Shown: positions 41,712-50,785 of the stretch, one piece after another | Numbering within the stretch: the first letter of the stretch is position 1 | Layout of the letters: every line of letters starts with the position of its first letter | From: Rhodoferax lacus | Lineage (GTDB): Bacteria; Pseudomonadota; Gammaproteobacteria; Burkholderiales; Burkholderiaceae_C | DNA length: 64,000 bases | Reading direction: 5' to 3' | Assembly: GCF_003415675.1 (NCBI RefSeq) | Contig: NZ_QFZK01000018.1 | Location: forward strand, 1-64,000 | Position numbers and translations under genes: made by a program | The notes under the pieces: model-generated | What the model saw: only the letters and a program-made list of their open reading frames with translations | Told to the model about the DNA's origin: nothing | The model's database searches: none

Positions 41712-43549
41712 GTGGCAGCAAGACCAAAGCCGCAGGGCCCCAAGCTCAGGACATCCACTACCGTGTAGAGCTGGCCGACCTGCACAGCCACCTGTTCAGC
41801 GTCACCCTGCACATTGCAAACCCGCAGGCCGCCCAACTGCTGCAATTGCCGGTGTGGATTCCGGGCAGCTACCTGGTGCGCGAGTTCGCCAAGAACCTGC
41901 AGCAACTTGAGTGCAAGCAGGCCGGCCGCAGCGTCGCCGCCCTGCAGCGCGACAAGGCCAGCTGGGTAGTGGACTGCAAGCCGGGCGTGCCCCTGCAGGT
42001 GCACTACCAGGTCTATGCCTTTGACAGCTCGGTGCGCACCGCCTGGCTGGACGCCACGCGCGGCTTTTTCAACGGCACCAGCCTGTTCTTGAAGGTAGCA
42101 GGTGCAGAGGAGCAGAGCCATGCGGTGGAGATCATCGCGCCGCCCCAGGCCCCCCACTGGAAGCTGGCCACCGCCTTGGAGCCGGTGCGCGCGCTCAAGT
42201 CCGGCTTTGGCAGCTACCGCGCTGCCAACTACGACACCCTGGTGGACTGCCCGGTGGAGATGGGCGATTTCTGGAGCGCCAGCTTCACGGCCTGCGGCAT
42301 TCCCCACCGCTTTGTGGTGGCCGGTGCCACCGAGAGCTTTGACGGCGACAGGCTGATTGCTGACACGCAGGCCATTTGCGAAACCGAAGTCCGGTTCTGG
42401 CATGGCGCACAGGCCAAGGCTGGTGCCAAACACACCGACAACCCGGTTCCCTTCAAAAGCTACCTGTTCCTGCTCAATGCCGTGAACGACGGCTATGGCG
42501 GCCTGGAGCACAGCAACTCCACCGTGCTGATCTGCACCCGCAAGGACCTGCCGCGAAAAGCCCGCCAGACCCTGGCCCAGCCGGTGCACAAGCAGCCCGA
42601 GGGCTACACCACGCTCTTGGGCCTGATCAGCCACGAGTACTTTCACACCTGGAACGTCAAGCGCCTGCGCCCCGCCGAATTCGCGCGCTACGACTACACC
42701 CAGGAAAACTACACCGAGCTGCTGTGGTTCTTTGAAGGCTTCACCAGCTATTACGACGACCTGCTGCTGCGCCGCGCCGGGCGCATCGACAACACTGCCT
42801 ACCTCAAGCTGCTGGGCAAGACCATCAACCAGGTGCAGCAAACCCCCGGGCGCCTGGTGCAAAGCGTGGCGCAAGCCAGCTTCGATGCCTGGGTGAAGTA
42901 CTACCGCCAGGACGAGAACACCGCCAACGCCACGGTGAGCTACTACACCAAGGGCTCGCTGGTGGCCCTTTGCCTGGACCTGACCCTGCGTGCCGAGGGC
43001 CGCACCACGCTGGACGCGGTGATGCAGGCGCTGTGGCGCACCTGTGCGGCCGGCCCCATGAGCGAGCAGAACCTGCTGGACGTGCTGGCCGAACTGGGTG
43101 GGCGCTCGTTTGCCAAAGACATCGCCCGCTGGGTGCACAGCACGCAGGAGCTGCCCGTGGCTGAGCTGCTGGAAAAGCACGGCGTGAAGGTGCACCGCGA
43201 ACCAGACCAGGTGGCCCAGCAGCTGGGTCTGCGCGTGAAGGAGTCGGGTGGCCTGACGATTCACCAGGTGCTGCGTGGCGGTGCCGCCGAGAAGGCTGGC
43301 TTTGCCCATGGCGACGAGTGGCTGGCGGTGCAGGCCGAAGGCCCGAAGTCCACCGGCGCCTGGCGCATGCAGACCCTGGACGACCTGATGCTGTACGCAG
43401 GCAACGCCAAGAAAGTGACGGCCACCGTGGCCCGCGACAAGCGCCTGCTGAACCTGACACTCACCCTGCCCAAAGCCAGCCAGGCCGTGCGCCTGGCAAG
43501 CAGCGACGCAGCGCTGGTCAACCGCTGGCTGGAACCCGCAGCACCCTGA
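41708..43549 (+). CDS. M61-family metallopeptidase with PDZ domain
   Basis: A 613-residue peptidase of the glycyl aminopeptidase (M61) family. An N-terminal beta domain ([20 protein letters not shown], then [20 protein letters not shown]) precedes the zinc site HEYFH at residues 309-313, followed by TWNVKRLRP and the downstream glutamate in [18 protein letters not shown] domain (about residues 500-590, [20 protein letters not shown]) closes the protein. No signal peptide, so it is probably cytoplasmic despite the PDZ domain. ATGA overlap with dsbC indicates coupling. Confidence 0.92.
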   Translation: MSGSKTKAAGPQAQDIHYRVELADLHSHLFSVTLHIANPQAAQLLQLPVWIPGSYLVREFAKNLQQLECKQAGRSVAALQRDKASWVVDCKPGVPLQVHYQVYAFDSSVRTAWLDATRGFFNGTSLFLKVAGAEEQSHAVEIIAPPQAPHWKLATALEPVRALKSGFGSYRAANYDTLVDCPVEMGDFWSASFTACGIPHRFVVAGATESFDGDRLIADTQAICETEVRFWHGAQAKAGAKHTDNPVPFKSYLFLLNAVNDGYGGLEHSNSTVLICTRKDLPRKARQTLAQPVHKQPEGYTTLLGLISHEYFHTWNVKRLRPAEFARYDYTQENYTELLWFFEGFTSYYDDLLLRRAGRIDNTAYLKLLGKTINQVQQTPGRLVQSVAQASFDAWVKYYRQDENTANATVSYYTKGSLVALCLDLTLRAEGRTTLDAVMQALWRTCAAGPMSEQNLLDVLAELGGRSFAKDIARWVHSTQELPVAELLEKHGVKVHREPDQVAQQLGLRVKESGGLTIHQVLRGGAAEKAGFAHGDEWLAVQAEGPKSTGAWRMQTLDDLMLYAGNAKKVTATVARDKRLLNLTLTLPKASQAVRLASSDAALVNRWLEPAAP

Positions 43550-43580
43550 TTTCTCTTATTTCAACAACAGAGGGACTCCC

Positions 43581-44360
43581 ATGGACTACGAATGCATCAC
43601 CACCCGTATTGAAGGCGACAAGGTCGCCATCATCACGCTCAACCGCCCCAAGCAGCTCAATGCCCTGAACAACCAGCTGATGGACGAGCTGGGCCACGCC
43701 CTGCAGGCCTTTGACGCCGACAGTGCCATTGGCTGCATGGTCATCACCGGCAGCGAAAAGGCCTTTGCCGCGGGCGCCGATATCACCGCCATGGCCACGC
43801 TCACCTTTGCCGAGGCCTACCGCGGCGACTTCATCACCCGCAACTGGGAAACCATCCGCAGCGTACGCAAGCCGGTGATTGCAGCGGTGAGTGGCTTTGC
43901 CTTGGGAGGCGGCTGCGAGCTGGCCATGATGTGCGACTTCATCATCGCCTCCGATACGGCCAAGTTCGGCCAGCCCGAAATCAAGCTGGGTGTCATCCCC
44001 GGTGCCGGTGGCACGCAGCGCCTGCCGCGCGCCGTGGGCAAGGCCAAAGCCATGGACATGGCTCTCACCGGCCGCATGATGGACGCAGTGGAAGCCGAGC
44101 GTGCCGGCTTGGTCAGCCGCGTCGTGCCCTATGACAAGCTCATGGACGAGGTGCTGGGTGCAGCGCTGATGATCTGCGGCTTCTCGCAGATCGCCACCAT
44201 GGCGACCAAGGAAACCGTCAACCGCGCCTTTGAGAGCGGCCTCTCTGACGGCCTGATGTTCGAGCGCCGCCTGTTCCACGCCCTGTTCGCCACTGCCGAC
44301 CAGAAAGAGGGCATGGACGCCTTTGTGAACAAGCGCCGCGCAGAATTTCGCAACGCCTGA
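43581..44360 (+). CDS. Enoyl-CoA hydratase
   Basis: A 259-residue crotonase-fold enzyme. The oxyanion-hole segment [11 protein letters not shown], the first catalytic glutamate region [19 protein letters not shown] and the second glutamate in [20 protein letters not shown] are all intact, as in FadB1x/PaaF-type short-chain enoyl-CoA hydratases. It hydrates trans-2-enoyl-CoA in fatty acid or aromatic acid degradation. A GAGGGA ribosome site precedes the start. It stands alone after the M61 gene; no other beta-oxidation gene is adjacent, so the exact pathway is open. Confidence 0.93.
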   Translation: MDYECITTRIEGDKVAIITLNRPKQLNALNNQLMDELGHALQAFDADSAIGCMVITGSEKAFAAGADITAMATLTFAEAYRGDFITRNWETIRSVRKPVIAAVSGFALGGGCELAMMCDFIIASDTAKFGQPEIKLGVIPGAGGTQRLPRAVGKAKAMDMALTGRMMDAVEAERAGLVSRVVPYDKLMDEVLGAALMICGFSQIATMATKETVNRAFESGLSDGLMFERRLFHALFATADQKEGMDAFVNKRRAEFRNA

Positions 44361-44368
44361 GGCCCCGA

Positions 44369-44399
44369 TGTAAAACCGCCCAATTTAGCCTGCTATAAT
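44369..44399 (+). promoter_or_regulatory. tRNA-Met promoter
   Basis: A perfect -10 box TATAAT (44394-44399) is followed by a GC-rich discriminator, with the tRNA beginning at 44410. A -35 around 44369-44376 is weak. The GC discriminator is typical of growth-rate-controlled stable RNA promoters. Confidence 0.7.
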
Positions 44400-44409
44400 T
44401 GCGGCCTTC

Positions 44410-44486
44410 GGTCGTATAGCTCAGCTGGTTAGAGCGCAGCATTCATAATGCTGATGTCGGTGGTTCAAATCCACCTACGACCACCA
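44410..44486 (+). tRNA. tRNA-Met (anticodon CAT)
   Basis: A 77-base tRNA folds fully: acceptor GGTCGTA pairs with TACGACC, D-stem GCTC/GAGC, anticodon stem CAGCA/TGCTG around TTCATAA (anticodon CAT), T-stem GGTGG/CCACC with TTCAAAT loop, and an encoded CCA end. The CAT anticodon could in principle be lysidine-modified tRNA-Ile2, but the acceptor stem does not resemble the tRNA-Ile2 I know; the elongator Met type is favoured. Confidence 0.95.
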
Positions 44487-44493
44487 GACAATC

Positions 44494-44529
44494 AAAACCC
44501 GCAAGGCCTCCAGGCCTTGCGGGTTTTTT
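44494..44529 (+). terminator. Intrinsic terminator of the tRNA gene
   Basis: A perfect 16-base inverted repeat (44494-44509 with 44512-44527) built on AAAACCCGCAAGGCCT ends in six T residues. It closes the tRNA-Met transcription unit and, from the other strand's A-run, may also serve the convergent TPR gene. Confidence 0.92.
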
Positions 44530-44577
44530 GTTGTCCTGCCAATGCAGGCGGCAGTCATGGCCAGTTAGCGCTCACGC

Positions 44578-45225
44578 TTATTCCCCGCCCTGCTCCAGCA
44601 ACATGATTTGCAGGGCAATGCCCTTGTTGAATATGGCCTCCACCAAGTCCGGGTTGCAGCCAATGGCCATTTCATAGCTCTGGAAGGCCTGCGTATATCG
44701 CCCGAGTCGTGTCAGTGCATTGCCACGGTTCAGATAGGCCTCGGCCATTTCGGGGTTCAAGGAAATCGCCTGGTCAAAGCTGGCGATGGCTTCGAAGTAC
44801 TGCCCCAAGGCATACAGCGTATTGCCGCGGTTGGAGTGGGCCTGGGCATAGTAGGCGCGCAGCGCGATGGCTGCGTCATAGCCACTGAGCGCCTCGCCAT
44901 AGTGCTTGCATGCGGCCAGCGCATTGGCCCGGTTGAAATGGATTTCCGGAATGCACGGGTCCAGCGTGATGGCCTGGTCATAGCTTGCGATGGCTTCGGC
45001 CGGCTGCTGCAGTTCCATGTGCAGATTGCCGACCGTAAACAGGTCAATGGCGGATAGCGGCGCATGGAAGTGCCCCTGTGCGCTGTTGGCAGACTGCCTG
45101 CTGCCCGCGTAGTCCATCAGGACGCTGGGGGCCATGGCGCAGGCGATCCCTTCAGCCGATGCAGGAACGAGCCCGGATGTGTTGCCCAGAACCCGTTTGA
45201 CGTTTTCCAGTTGCGCAATGTGCAT
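44578..45225 (-). CDS. Tetratricopeptide repeat protein
   Basis: A 215-residue protein with about four to five TPR units. Examples are NLHMELQQPAEAIASYDQAI, NALAACKHYGEALSGYDAAI, NTLYALGQYFEAIASFDQAI and NALTRLGRYTQAFQSYEMAI, each about 34 residues apart. The ATG at 45225 (MHIAQLENVKRVLGNTSG) has GGAG seven bases upstream and is preferred over the longer frame to 45363. No signal peptide or catalytic domain, so it acts as a protein-binding scaffold. Isolated between the tRNA terminator and the miaB region; partner unknown. Confidence 0.85.
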   Translation of the reverse strand: MHIAQLENVKRVLGNTSGLVPASAEGIACAMAPSVLMDYAGSRQSANSAQGHFHAPLSAIDLFTVGNLHMELQQPAEAIASYDQAITLDPCIPEIHFNRANALAACKHYGEALSGYDAAIALRAYYAQAHSNRGNTLYALGQYFEAIASFDQAISLNPEMAEAYLNRGNALTRLGRYTQAFQSYEMAIGCNPDLVEAIFNKGIALQIMLLEQGGE

Positions 45226-45499
45226 GGCTAAGCTCCGTTGGTGGTGTGTGCGTGCCTGCAAGGCGGTCTGCTCCGGATCGGTGGCACGGGTGTGTGGGTG
45301 CGCTGACTCGCCACGTTCCACAGGGAGCATCTCTGTGCCCGATGGTAGGGTGTGGCGTGCCAATGCTTAAGCCACATAAGCGCCGCTTTTGGCGGTCAAT
45401 TCGGGGCTTAGGCCTTTGCTGCCAATGGCGTTTTCTCTTGCTTTTTCGGCTGCGTGATAGCATGCAGGCCTTCTCTTTTACAGCCTCTGGATACACACC

Positions 45500-45871
45500 A
45501 TGAACCGCTGCACCGCAACCGACTCCCTGGCGCCATCACGACGCACCCTGATGCGCCTGGCCCTGGCCGCGCCCCTGATGGGCATGGCCGCCTGGGCTTC
45601 TGCCCAAACCAATGTCCGCCCTTTTCCGCCCACTGCCGAGCGGGGTGTGATGCAGGTCATCGCGCCGCCTGTGATTGCAATGAGCGGCAAACCCGACCGC
45701 CTGTCACCCGGTGCACGCATACGCGGGCCGAACAACCTGCTGCTCATGTCGGGCGCCATCATCGGGCAAAACCTGGTGGTGAACTTTGTGCGCAACCCCA
45801 CGGGTGAGGTGCATGACGTGTGGGTCCTGACGGACGCGGAAGCCGCCCTCAAGCTGCCAACACAGCAGTAG
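45500..45871 (+). CDS. Hypothetical exported protein with twin-arginine-like signal
   Basis: A 123-residue protein whose N-terminus has a twin-arginine motif ([18 protein letters not shown]) and a cleavage site after ASAQ (about residue 36), which suggests Tat export. The mature domain is small ([20 protein letters not shown], then [16 protein letters not shown] and [20 protein letters not shown]). It probably forms a beta-rich fold. It lies about 100 bp upstream of miaB in the same direction. No family recognised. Confidence 0.75.
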   Translation: MNRCTATDSLAPSRRTLMRLALAAPLMGMAAWASAQTNVRPFPPTAERGVMQVIAPPVIAMSGKPDRLSPGARIRGPNNLLLMSGAIIGQNLVVNFVRNPTGEVHDVWVLTDAEAALKLPTQQ

Positions 45872-45969
45872 TTGCCGCCGGGCCTGCGCGCGGGTGTTTG
45901 CGCGCCGCCACGGCCTTGCCTGATTCCCGCAGCCATCGATGCTGCGCCTCCCCTTTGCAGAGTACCGCC

Positions 45970-47334
45970 ATGACCAAAAAAGTATTTATCAAAACCTTCG
46001 GCTGCCAGATGAACGCGTACGACTCGGACAAGATGGCCGACGTGCTCAACGCCGCCCAAGGGTATGAGCCGACACAGAACGTGGACGAAGCCGATCTGAT
46101 TCTGTTCAACACCTGCTCGGTGCGCGAGAAGGCGCAGGAGAAAGTGTTTTCCGACCTGGGGCGCATCAAGCACCTCAAGAAAAAGGGCGTGCAGATCGGC
46201 GTGGGTGGCTGCGTGGCCAGCCAGGAGGGTGCGGCCATCATCGCGCGCGCGCCCTATGTGGACGTGGTGTTCGGCCCGCAAACCCTGCACCGCCTGCCCG
46301 AAATGCTGGCCGCACGCGCAGCCCAGAACAAGCCGCAGGTGGACATCAGCTTTCCCGAGATCGAGAAGTTTGACCACCTGCCGCCCGCCAAGGTGGACGG
46401 CGCCTCGGCCTTTGTGAGCATCATGGAAGGCTGCAGCAAATACTGCTCGTATTGCGTGGTCCCCTACACGCGCGGCGAAGAGGTGAGCCGCCCGTTTGAA
46501 GACATTCTGGTGGAGGTGGCAGGACTTGCCGACCAGGGTGTGAAAGAGGTGACCCTCCTGGGCCAAAACGTCAATGCCTGGCGCGCGCCCCTGGCGGGCA
46601 AGCCGGGTCTTGCGGACGACACAGCAGAGGTGGCGGACTTTGCCACGCTGCTGGAATATGTAGCCGACATTCCCGGCATCGAGCGCCTGCGCTTCACCAC
46701 CAGCCACCCCAATGAGTTCACACCGGCACTCATTGCAGCCTACGGCCGGATCCCCAAGCTGGTGAGCCACCTGCACCTGCCGGTGCAACATGGCAGCGAC
46801 AAGATCCTGATGGCCATGAAGCGCGGCTACACCGCCATGGAATACAAGAGCACGGTACGCAAACTGCGCGCCATCCGCCCTGACATGGCCTTCAGCAGCG
46901 ACTTCATCGTGGGCTTCCCTGGCGAGACCGAAGATGACTTCAACAAGATGATGAAGCTCATCGACGACGTGGGCTTTGACAACTCCTTCAGCTTCATCTT
47001 CAGCCCGCGCCCCGGCACGCCGGCCGCCAACCTGCAGGACGACACGCCCCATGCGGTCAAGTTGCAGCGCCTGCAGCATCTGCAAAGTGTCATCAACGGC
47101 AACATCGCTCGCATCAGCGAAAGCCGTGTGGGCACGCTGCAGCATATTCTGGTGGAAGGCGCCTCCAAGCGCGATGGTGGTGAACTGATGGGCCGCACCG
47201 AATGCAACCGCGTGGTGAACTTTGCAGGCCACCCGCGCCTGGTGGGTCACATGGTGCAGGTGCGCATCACCGAGACGCGCAGCTACACCTTGCGTGGTGA
47301 AGTTGTCACGGAGCCTGCCTCTGCCCTGGAATAA
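45970..47334 (+). CDS. miaB: tRNA-2-methylthio-N6-dimethylallyladenosine synthase MiaB
   Basis: A 454-residue radical-SAM methylthiotransferase acting on A37 of tRNAs reading UNN codons. The N-terminal UPF0004 domain has cluster cysteines in [23 protein letters not shown] and [11 protein letters not shown]. The radical-SAM motif CxxxCxxC is [18 protein letters not shown]-terminal TRAM domain (about residues 380-450) includes [17 protein letters not shown]. The ATG at 45970 is the family start; upstream frame belongs to the previous region. Downstream is a palindrome preceding the BLUF-like gene. Confidence 0.95.
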   Translation: MTKKVFIKTFGCQMNAYDSDKMADVLNAAQGYEPTQNVDEADLILFNTCSVREKAQEKVFSDLGRIKHLKKKGVQIGVGGCVASQEGAAIIARAPYVDVVFGPQTLHRLPEMLAARAAQNKPQVDISFPEIEKFDHLPPAKVDGASAFVSIMEGCSKYCSYCVVPYTRGEEVSRPFEDILVEVAGLADQGVKEVTLLGQNVNAWRAPLAGKPGLADDTAEVADFATLLEYVADIPGIERLRFTTSHPNEFTPALIAAYGRIPKLVSHLHLPVQHGSDKILMAMKRGYTAMEYKSTVRKLRAIRPDMAFSSDFIVGFPGETEDDFNKMMKLIDDVGFDNSFSFIFSPRPGTPAANLQDDTPHAVKLQRLQHLQSVINGNIARISESRVGTLQHILVEGASKRDGGELMGRTECNRVVNFAGHPRLVGHMVQVRITETRSYTLRGEVVTEPASALE

Positions 47335-47341
47335 ATGTACG

Positions 47342-47359
47342 AATCAGTGCGTTCTGATT
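47342..47359. promoter_or_regulatory. Palindrome AATCAG-N6-CTGATT upstream of the BLUF-like gene
   Basis: AATCAG (47342-47347) and CTGATT (47354-47359) form a perfect 6 bp inverted repeat with a 6-base spacer, 57 bp before the BLUF-like gene and 8 bp after miaB. The wider context (an ATGTAyGAATCAGTG block) recurs at 47898-47912, upstream of the first XRE gene. Likely an XRE-type repressor operator. Confidence 0.55.
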
Positions 47360-47415
47360 GTCCGCCATGGCCCCTAGAGTCCGCCTATACATAACGATAG
47401 CGGGCGAGGAAATGC

Positions 47416-47838
47416 ATGACCCATCTGAACATCATTTTCGTCAGCGCATTGCTGCACGAAGATGGGCGTGACCTCCCTGCGATCCTGGAACATGCGATAG
47501 CGTGCAACCCGTCCAGGACCTTGCGTTCCATGGTGCTGTTTTCGACCGGCAGTGTCATGCAGGCCATTGACGGCGAGGCCCTGCAAGCCAGACTCGAATT
47601 GAAGCGGATTTCTGGAAGTTCCCTCTACCTCGACACCATCGTGCTCAACGAAGAAGAGGTGCAAGGGCACAGCCTGAGCGGCAACAGTCTGGGTGCGTTG
47701 CACCTGTCCGCTGATGTGGTGGGAATGCTGCCGGCCGATGTCGCATTCTTCAACCTGAGCGAGGGTGCTGTCGTGCAACGTGTACGTATGGGCATTGCAA
47801 GAAATCTGCTCAAGCAATTCGCTTTTGACTACTCCTGA
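47416..47838 (+). CDS. Degenerate BLUF-domain-like protein
   Basis: A 140-residue protein whose first about 95 residues align by eye with BLUF blue-light flavin domains. LNIIFVSAL corresponds to the LVYxSRA strand, IACNPSRTLRSMVLFSTGSV to the helix and strand with the conserved Asn, and MQAIDGE to the QxLEG strand with the conserved Gln. The key Tyr that starts the photocycle is Phe here (IIFVS). A short helical tail follows (LSEGAVVQRVRMGIARNLLK). The ATG at 47416 has GAGGA. It is followed by two XRE genes whose promoter shares its palindrome. Light sensing is doubtful; BLUF resemblance is by eye. Confidence 0.55.
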   Translation: MTHLNIIFVSALLHEDGRDLPAILEHAIACNPSRTLRSMVLFSTGSVMQAIDGEALQARLELKRISGSSLYLDTIVLNEEEVQGHSLSGNSLGALHLSADVVGMLPADVAFFNLSEGAVVQRVRMGIARNLLKQFAFDYS

Positions 47839-47904
47839 ATTTGCAGAAACCGGCCAATTTCCAGGGCAGGTTTTGCGGCTTATGTACGCTGCCGTGAATG
47901 TATG

Positions 47905-47933
47905 AATCAGTGTATTTGATTAGTTGCCAATCA
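47905..47933. promoter_or_regulatory. Triple half-site AATCA-N7-TGATT-N7-AATCA upstream of the first XRE gene
   Basis: AATCA (47905-47909), TGATT (47917-47921) and AATCA (47929-47933) are evenly spaced by seven bases and end 16 bp before the XRE start codon. The block overlaps a plausible promoter (TTGATT, then GATACT at 47938). It matches the palindrome at 47342-47359, suggesting autorepression by the XRE protein. Confidence 0.55.
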
Positions 47934-47949
47934 AATCGATACTACTTTC

Positions 47950-48228
47950 ATGAAGCAAAGTGAAATCGACTTCAAGAAAGTCGTTGGCAAGCAGGTGAAG
48001 AAGCTCAGGTTGAAAGCCGGGATGACGCAGGACGTATTGTCCGAGCGTTGCGGCATCTACCGGACGTATCTTTCACGTGTCGAAGCGGGAAGCGCGAATC
48101 CAACTCTACTGGTCATGATTGCACTTGCGACATCACTGGGCGTGCATGTCTGTGAACTGTTTCACGACTTTGATGACACGGCCAATGACCTGATTGCCAC
48201 CCTTACTGACAGACAACGGACGCAATAG
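47950..48228 (+). CDS. XRE-family transcriptional regulator (first of a tandem pair)
   Basis: A 92-residue protein that is almost entirely one Cro/C1-type helix-turn-helix domain: KQVKKLRLKAGMTQDVLSER, then CGIYRTYLSRVEAGSANPTL and VMIALATSLGVHVCELF. The short tail (FDDTANDLIATLTDRQRTQ) has no second domain. It is paralogous to the following gene. Repeats at 47905-47933 directly upstream suggest self-control. Size and helix resemble restriction-modification controller (C) proteins, but no such enzymes are in the window. Confidence 0.88.
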   Translation: MKQSEIDFKKVVGKQVKKLRLKAGMTQDVLSERCGIYRTYLSRVEAGSANPTLLVMIALATSLGVHVCELFHDFDDTANDLIATLTDRQRTQ

Positions 48229-48295
48229 CCCGGTTGCCTCTTCAGGTGTCGAAATGGCGCTTGGCAATACATCGATAAGGCGCCATACTCGACCT

Positions 48296-48538
48296 ATGGG
48301 TCGCTTACATATCAATGAAGTTTTGGGTGCCAAAATAAAACGTTTGCGTCAGGAGGCCGGCATTACGCAGGCCACCTTGTCGCAACGCAGCGGCTTGTTC
48401 CGAACCCATTTGTCTCGCATTGAGTGCGGCACCGCCAACCCCACTCTGACGGCCATTGTGGCCATTGCTGTTGCACTTGAAGTTGACCCCGCCATGCTGC
48501 TCAAGGAAAGCGCCTTGAGCATGCCCGGCGGCCAATAG
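48296..48538 (+). CDS. XRE-family transcriptional regulator (second of the tandem pair)
   Basis: An 80-residue single-domain Cro/C1-type regulator (GAKIKRLRQEAGITQATLSQ, then RSGLFRTHLSRIECGTANPT). It is clearly related to the preceding protein, sharing RTxLSRxExGxANPTL, and has similar spacing from the start to the helix-turn-helix. The ATG at 48296 (MGRLHINEVLGAK) is chosen by that comparison, although its ribosome site is poor; ATG 48254 (94 residues, with CAGGTG upstream) is a real alternative. It is convergent with ffh, ending 6 bp from it. Confidence 0.85.
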   Translation: MGRLHINEVLGAKIKRLRQEAGITQATLSQRSGLFRTHLSRIECGTANPTLTAIVAIAVALEVDPAMLLKESALSMPGGQ

Positions 48539-48544
48539 AAGCGC

Positions 48545-49909
48545 TCAGAAGGGCATCTTGGGCATGCCCTTCATGCCACCCAGGCGCTTCATCATCTTCA
48601 TCATTCCGCCGCCCTTCATCTTCTTCATCATGTCCTGCATCTGCTCGAATTCCTTGAGCATGCGGTTGACCTCCTGCACATGCACACCGGCGCCGTTGGC
48701 AATGCGGCGCTTGCGCGTGGCCTTGATGAGTTCAGGCTTGCGGCGCTCCAGCGGCGTCATGCTGTGGATGATGCCCTCCTTGCGCTTGATGTCTTTTTCG
48801 GCCTTGTCCATGTCCACCTGACCGGCCTTGGCCGCCATGGCCGCGGGCAGCTTGTCCATCAGGCTCGACAAGCCACCCATCTGCTTCATCTGCTGGATCT
48901 GAGCGAGGAAATCGTTGAGGTCAAAGCCCGCACCGCTCTTGACCTTGGCGGCCAGCTTTTGTGCCGCTTCCATGTTCACGCCCGAGGTGACCTGCTCCAC
49001 GAGGGCCACGATGTCACCCATGCCCAGCACACGCCCGGCATGGCGCTCGGCATCAAATACTTCCAGACCATCGAGCTTTTCGCTGGTACCTGCGAACTTG
49101 ATGGGCGCCCCGGTGATCTGGCGCACCGACAGGGCCGCTCCACCGCGTGAGTCGCCATCGGTCTTGGTGAGGATGATGCCTGTGAGCGGCAACGCGTCCT
49201 TGAAGGCCTTGGCCGTGTTGACCGCATCCTGGCCCTGCATGGCATCCACCACGAAAAGCGTTTCCACCGGATTGAGCGCCGCGTGCAGCTGCTTGATCTC
49301 CAGCATCAGCGCCTCGTCAATCGCCAGGCGGCCGGCCGTATCGACCAGCAGCACATCAAAGAAATGCTTTTTGGCATAGTCCAGCGCGGCCAGGCCAATG
49401 TCCACCGGCTTCTGGTCGGACGTGCTGGGGAACCACTCGGCACCGGCCTGCGCGGTCACGGTCTTGAGCTGCTCGATGGCGGCCGGGCGGTAGACGTCAC
49501 CGGAGACCGTGAGCACTTTTTTCTTGCGCTTCTCGATCAGGTGCTTGGCCAGCTTGCCGGTGGTGGTGGTCTTGCCCGCGCCCTGCAGGCCAGCCATCAG
49601 GATCACGGCCGGGGGTTGGGCTGCCAGGTTGATGTCGCTGATGCCCTCGCCCATGGTGGCGGCCAGCTCGCGGTTGACAATGCCCACCAGCACCTGGCCT
49701 GGCTGCAAGGAACCCAGCACTTCTTCGCCCAGGGCCTTTTCCTTCACACGGGCAATGAAGTCGCGCACCACGGGCAGGGCCACGTCGGCCTCCAGCAGGG
49801 CCATGCGCACCTCGCGCAGCATGTCGGAGACATTGCTTTCGGTGATGCGGGCCTGGCCGCGCAGTTCTTTGACGAGGCGGCTGAGTTTGTCGGTAAGGGC
49901 GGAGGCCAT
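48545..49909 (-). CDS. ffh: Signal recognition particle protein Ffh
   Basis: A 454-residue SRP54 GTPase for co-translational targeting of membrane proteins. An N domain (SALTDKLSRLVKELRGQARI) is followed by the G domain with GLQGAGKTTTTGKLA (G1), DTAGRLAIDEALM (G3) and TKTDGDSRGGAAL (G4). The methionine-rich M domain ends MMKKMKGGGMMKMMKRLGGM. The ATG at 49909 (MASALTDKLSR) is the family start; the frame continues upstream without conservation. It is divergent from the CcsA-like gene with 78 bp between starts. Confidence 0.96.
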   Translation of the reverse strand: MASALTDKLSRLVKELRGQARITESNVSDMLREVRMALLEADVALPVVRDFIARVKEKALGEEVLGSLQPGQVLVGIVNRELAATMGEGISDINLAAQPPAVILMAGLQGAGKTTTTGKLAKHLIEKRKKKVLTVSGDVYRPAAIEQLKTVTAQAGAEWFPSTSDQKPVDIGLAALDYAKKHFFDVLLVDTAGRLAIDEALMLEIKQLHAALNPVETLFVVDAMQGQDAVNTAKAFKDALPLTGIILTKTDGDSRGGAALSVRQITGAPIKFAGTSEKLDGLEVFDAERHAGRVLGMGDIVALVEQVTSGVNMEAAQKLAAKVKSGAGFDLNDFLAQIQQMKQMGGLSSLMDKLPAAMAAKAGQVDMDKAEKDIKRKEGIIHSMTPLERRKPELIKATRKRRIANGAGVHVQEVNRMLKEFEQMQDMMKKMKGGGMMKMMKRLGGMKGMPKMPF

Positions 49910-49987
49910 AGGGAGAAAGTCCGCTGCGCGGAACCTGTGTTGTGCGCCAGACAGTGCTGGCAGGAAGCAAAAGGCTAAACTGTGCAC

Positions 49988-50785
49988 ATGATTTTAGCCA
50001 GTGCGTCCCCTCTTCCCCTGATCCTTTCGGTTCTGGCCGCATTGGCCTACCTGCTGCCGGCCGCACTGATGCACCGTATGAGCGTACGCAGTGCCCACGC
50101 CTGGGTGGCTGTGGCCTGGTTGCTGCAGGGCATCTTGCTTGTCAGCGGGCTGCTGGGTGAGCCGCCCCACTTCGGCTTTGCGCCAGCCCTTTCGGTCACG
50201 GCCTGGCTGGTTGCGGCGGTCTACGCGATTGAGAGCCTGATTTATCCGCAGTTGCCAACCCGCTGGACGCTGAGCACGATAGGCGCCGCTGCCGTTCTGT
50301 TGGCCTATATGTTCCCGGGCGGACCCATGTCCCCCAGCACCTCGGTGTGGCTGCCACTGCATCTGGCCTTTGGCATTGCCTGCTACGGCCTGTTTGGCAT
50401 TGCCGTGGTGCATGCCTGGTTCATGAACCATGCAGAAAAGCGCATCCGCCAGGGCAAGGATTCGCAGAGCGGCCTGCCCCTGTTGACGCTGGAGCGCCTG
50501 ACCTACCGCTTTGTGGCGGCCGGCTTTGTGCTGCTCAGCGCCACCCTGGTGGTGGGCATGCTGTTTGGCGAAGTGGTTTATGGCCACGCCTGGCGCTGGG
50601 ACCACAAGACTGTGTTCTCGGTGCTGTCCTGGCTGACTTTTGCCGTGCTGCTGGTGGGGCGCACCGGTTTTGGCTGGCGTGGCAAACGCGCCGCCACCAT
50701 GCTGTACACAGGCTCGGCCTTTTTGCTGCTGGCCTATGTCGGCTCACGCTTTGTGATGGAAATCGTGCTGAGCCGCACCCCATGA
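49988..50785 (+). CDS. Cytochrome c assembly family protein (CcsA/YpjD-like)
   Basis: A 265-residue membrane protein with about eight helices and the CcsA/CcmC-type core. The conserved tryptophan-rich WWD-like region is reduced here to VYGHAWRWDHKTVFSVLSWL, with histidines that could contact heme. The segment LPLHLAFGIACYGLFGIAVV is also family-like. The role in cytochrome c maturation or heme handling is inferred; homologues next to ffh are usually annotated only as assembly family proteins. GTG at 49982 or ATG at 49988 could start it. Stop overlaps the next gene (ATGA). Confidence 0.82.
   Translation: MILASASPLPLILSVLAALAYLLPAALMHRMSVRSAHAWVAVAWLLQGILLVSGLLGEPPHFGFAPALSVTAWLVAAVYAIESLIYPQLPTRWTLSTIGAAAVLLAYMFPGGPMSPSTSVWLPLHLAFGIACYGLFGIAVVHAWFMNHAEKRIRQGKDSQSGLPLLTLERLTYRFVAAGFVLLSATLVVGMLFGEVVYGHAWRWDHKTVFSVLSWLTFAVLLVGRTGFGWRGKRAATMLYTGSAFLLLAYVGSRFVMEIVLSRTP

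Noticed and set aside
47950..48538. XRE proteins as restriction-modification controller proteins
   Set aside because: No methyltransferase or endonuclease gene is in the flanking sequence; neighbours are a BLUF-like gene and ffh.
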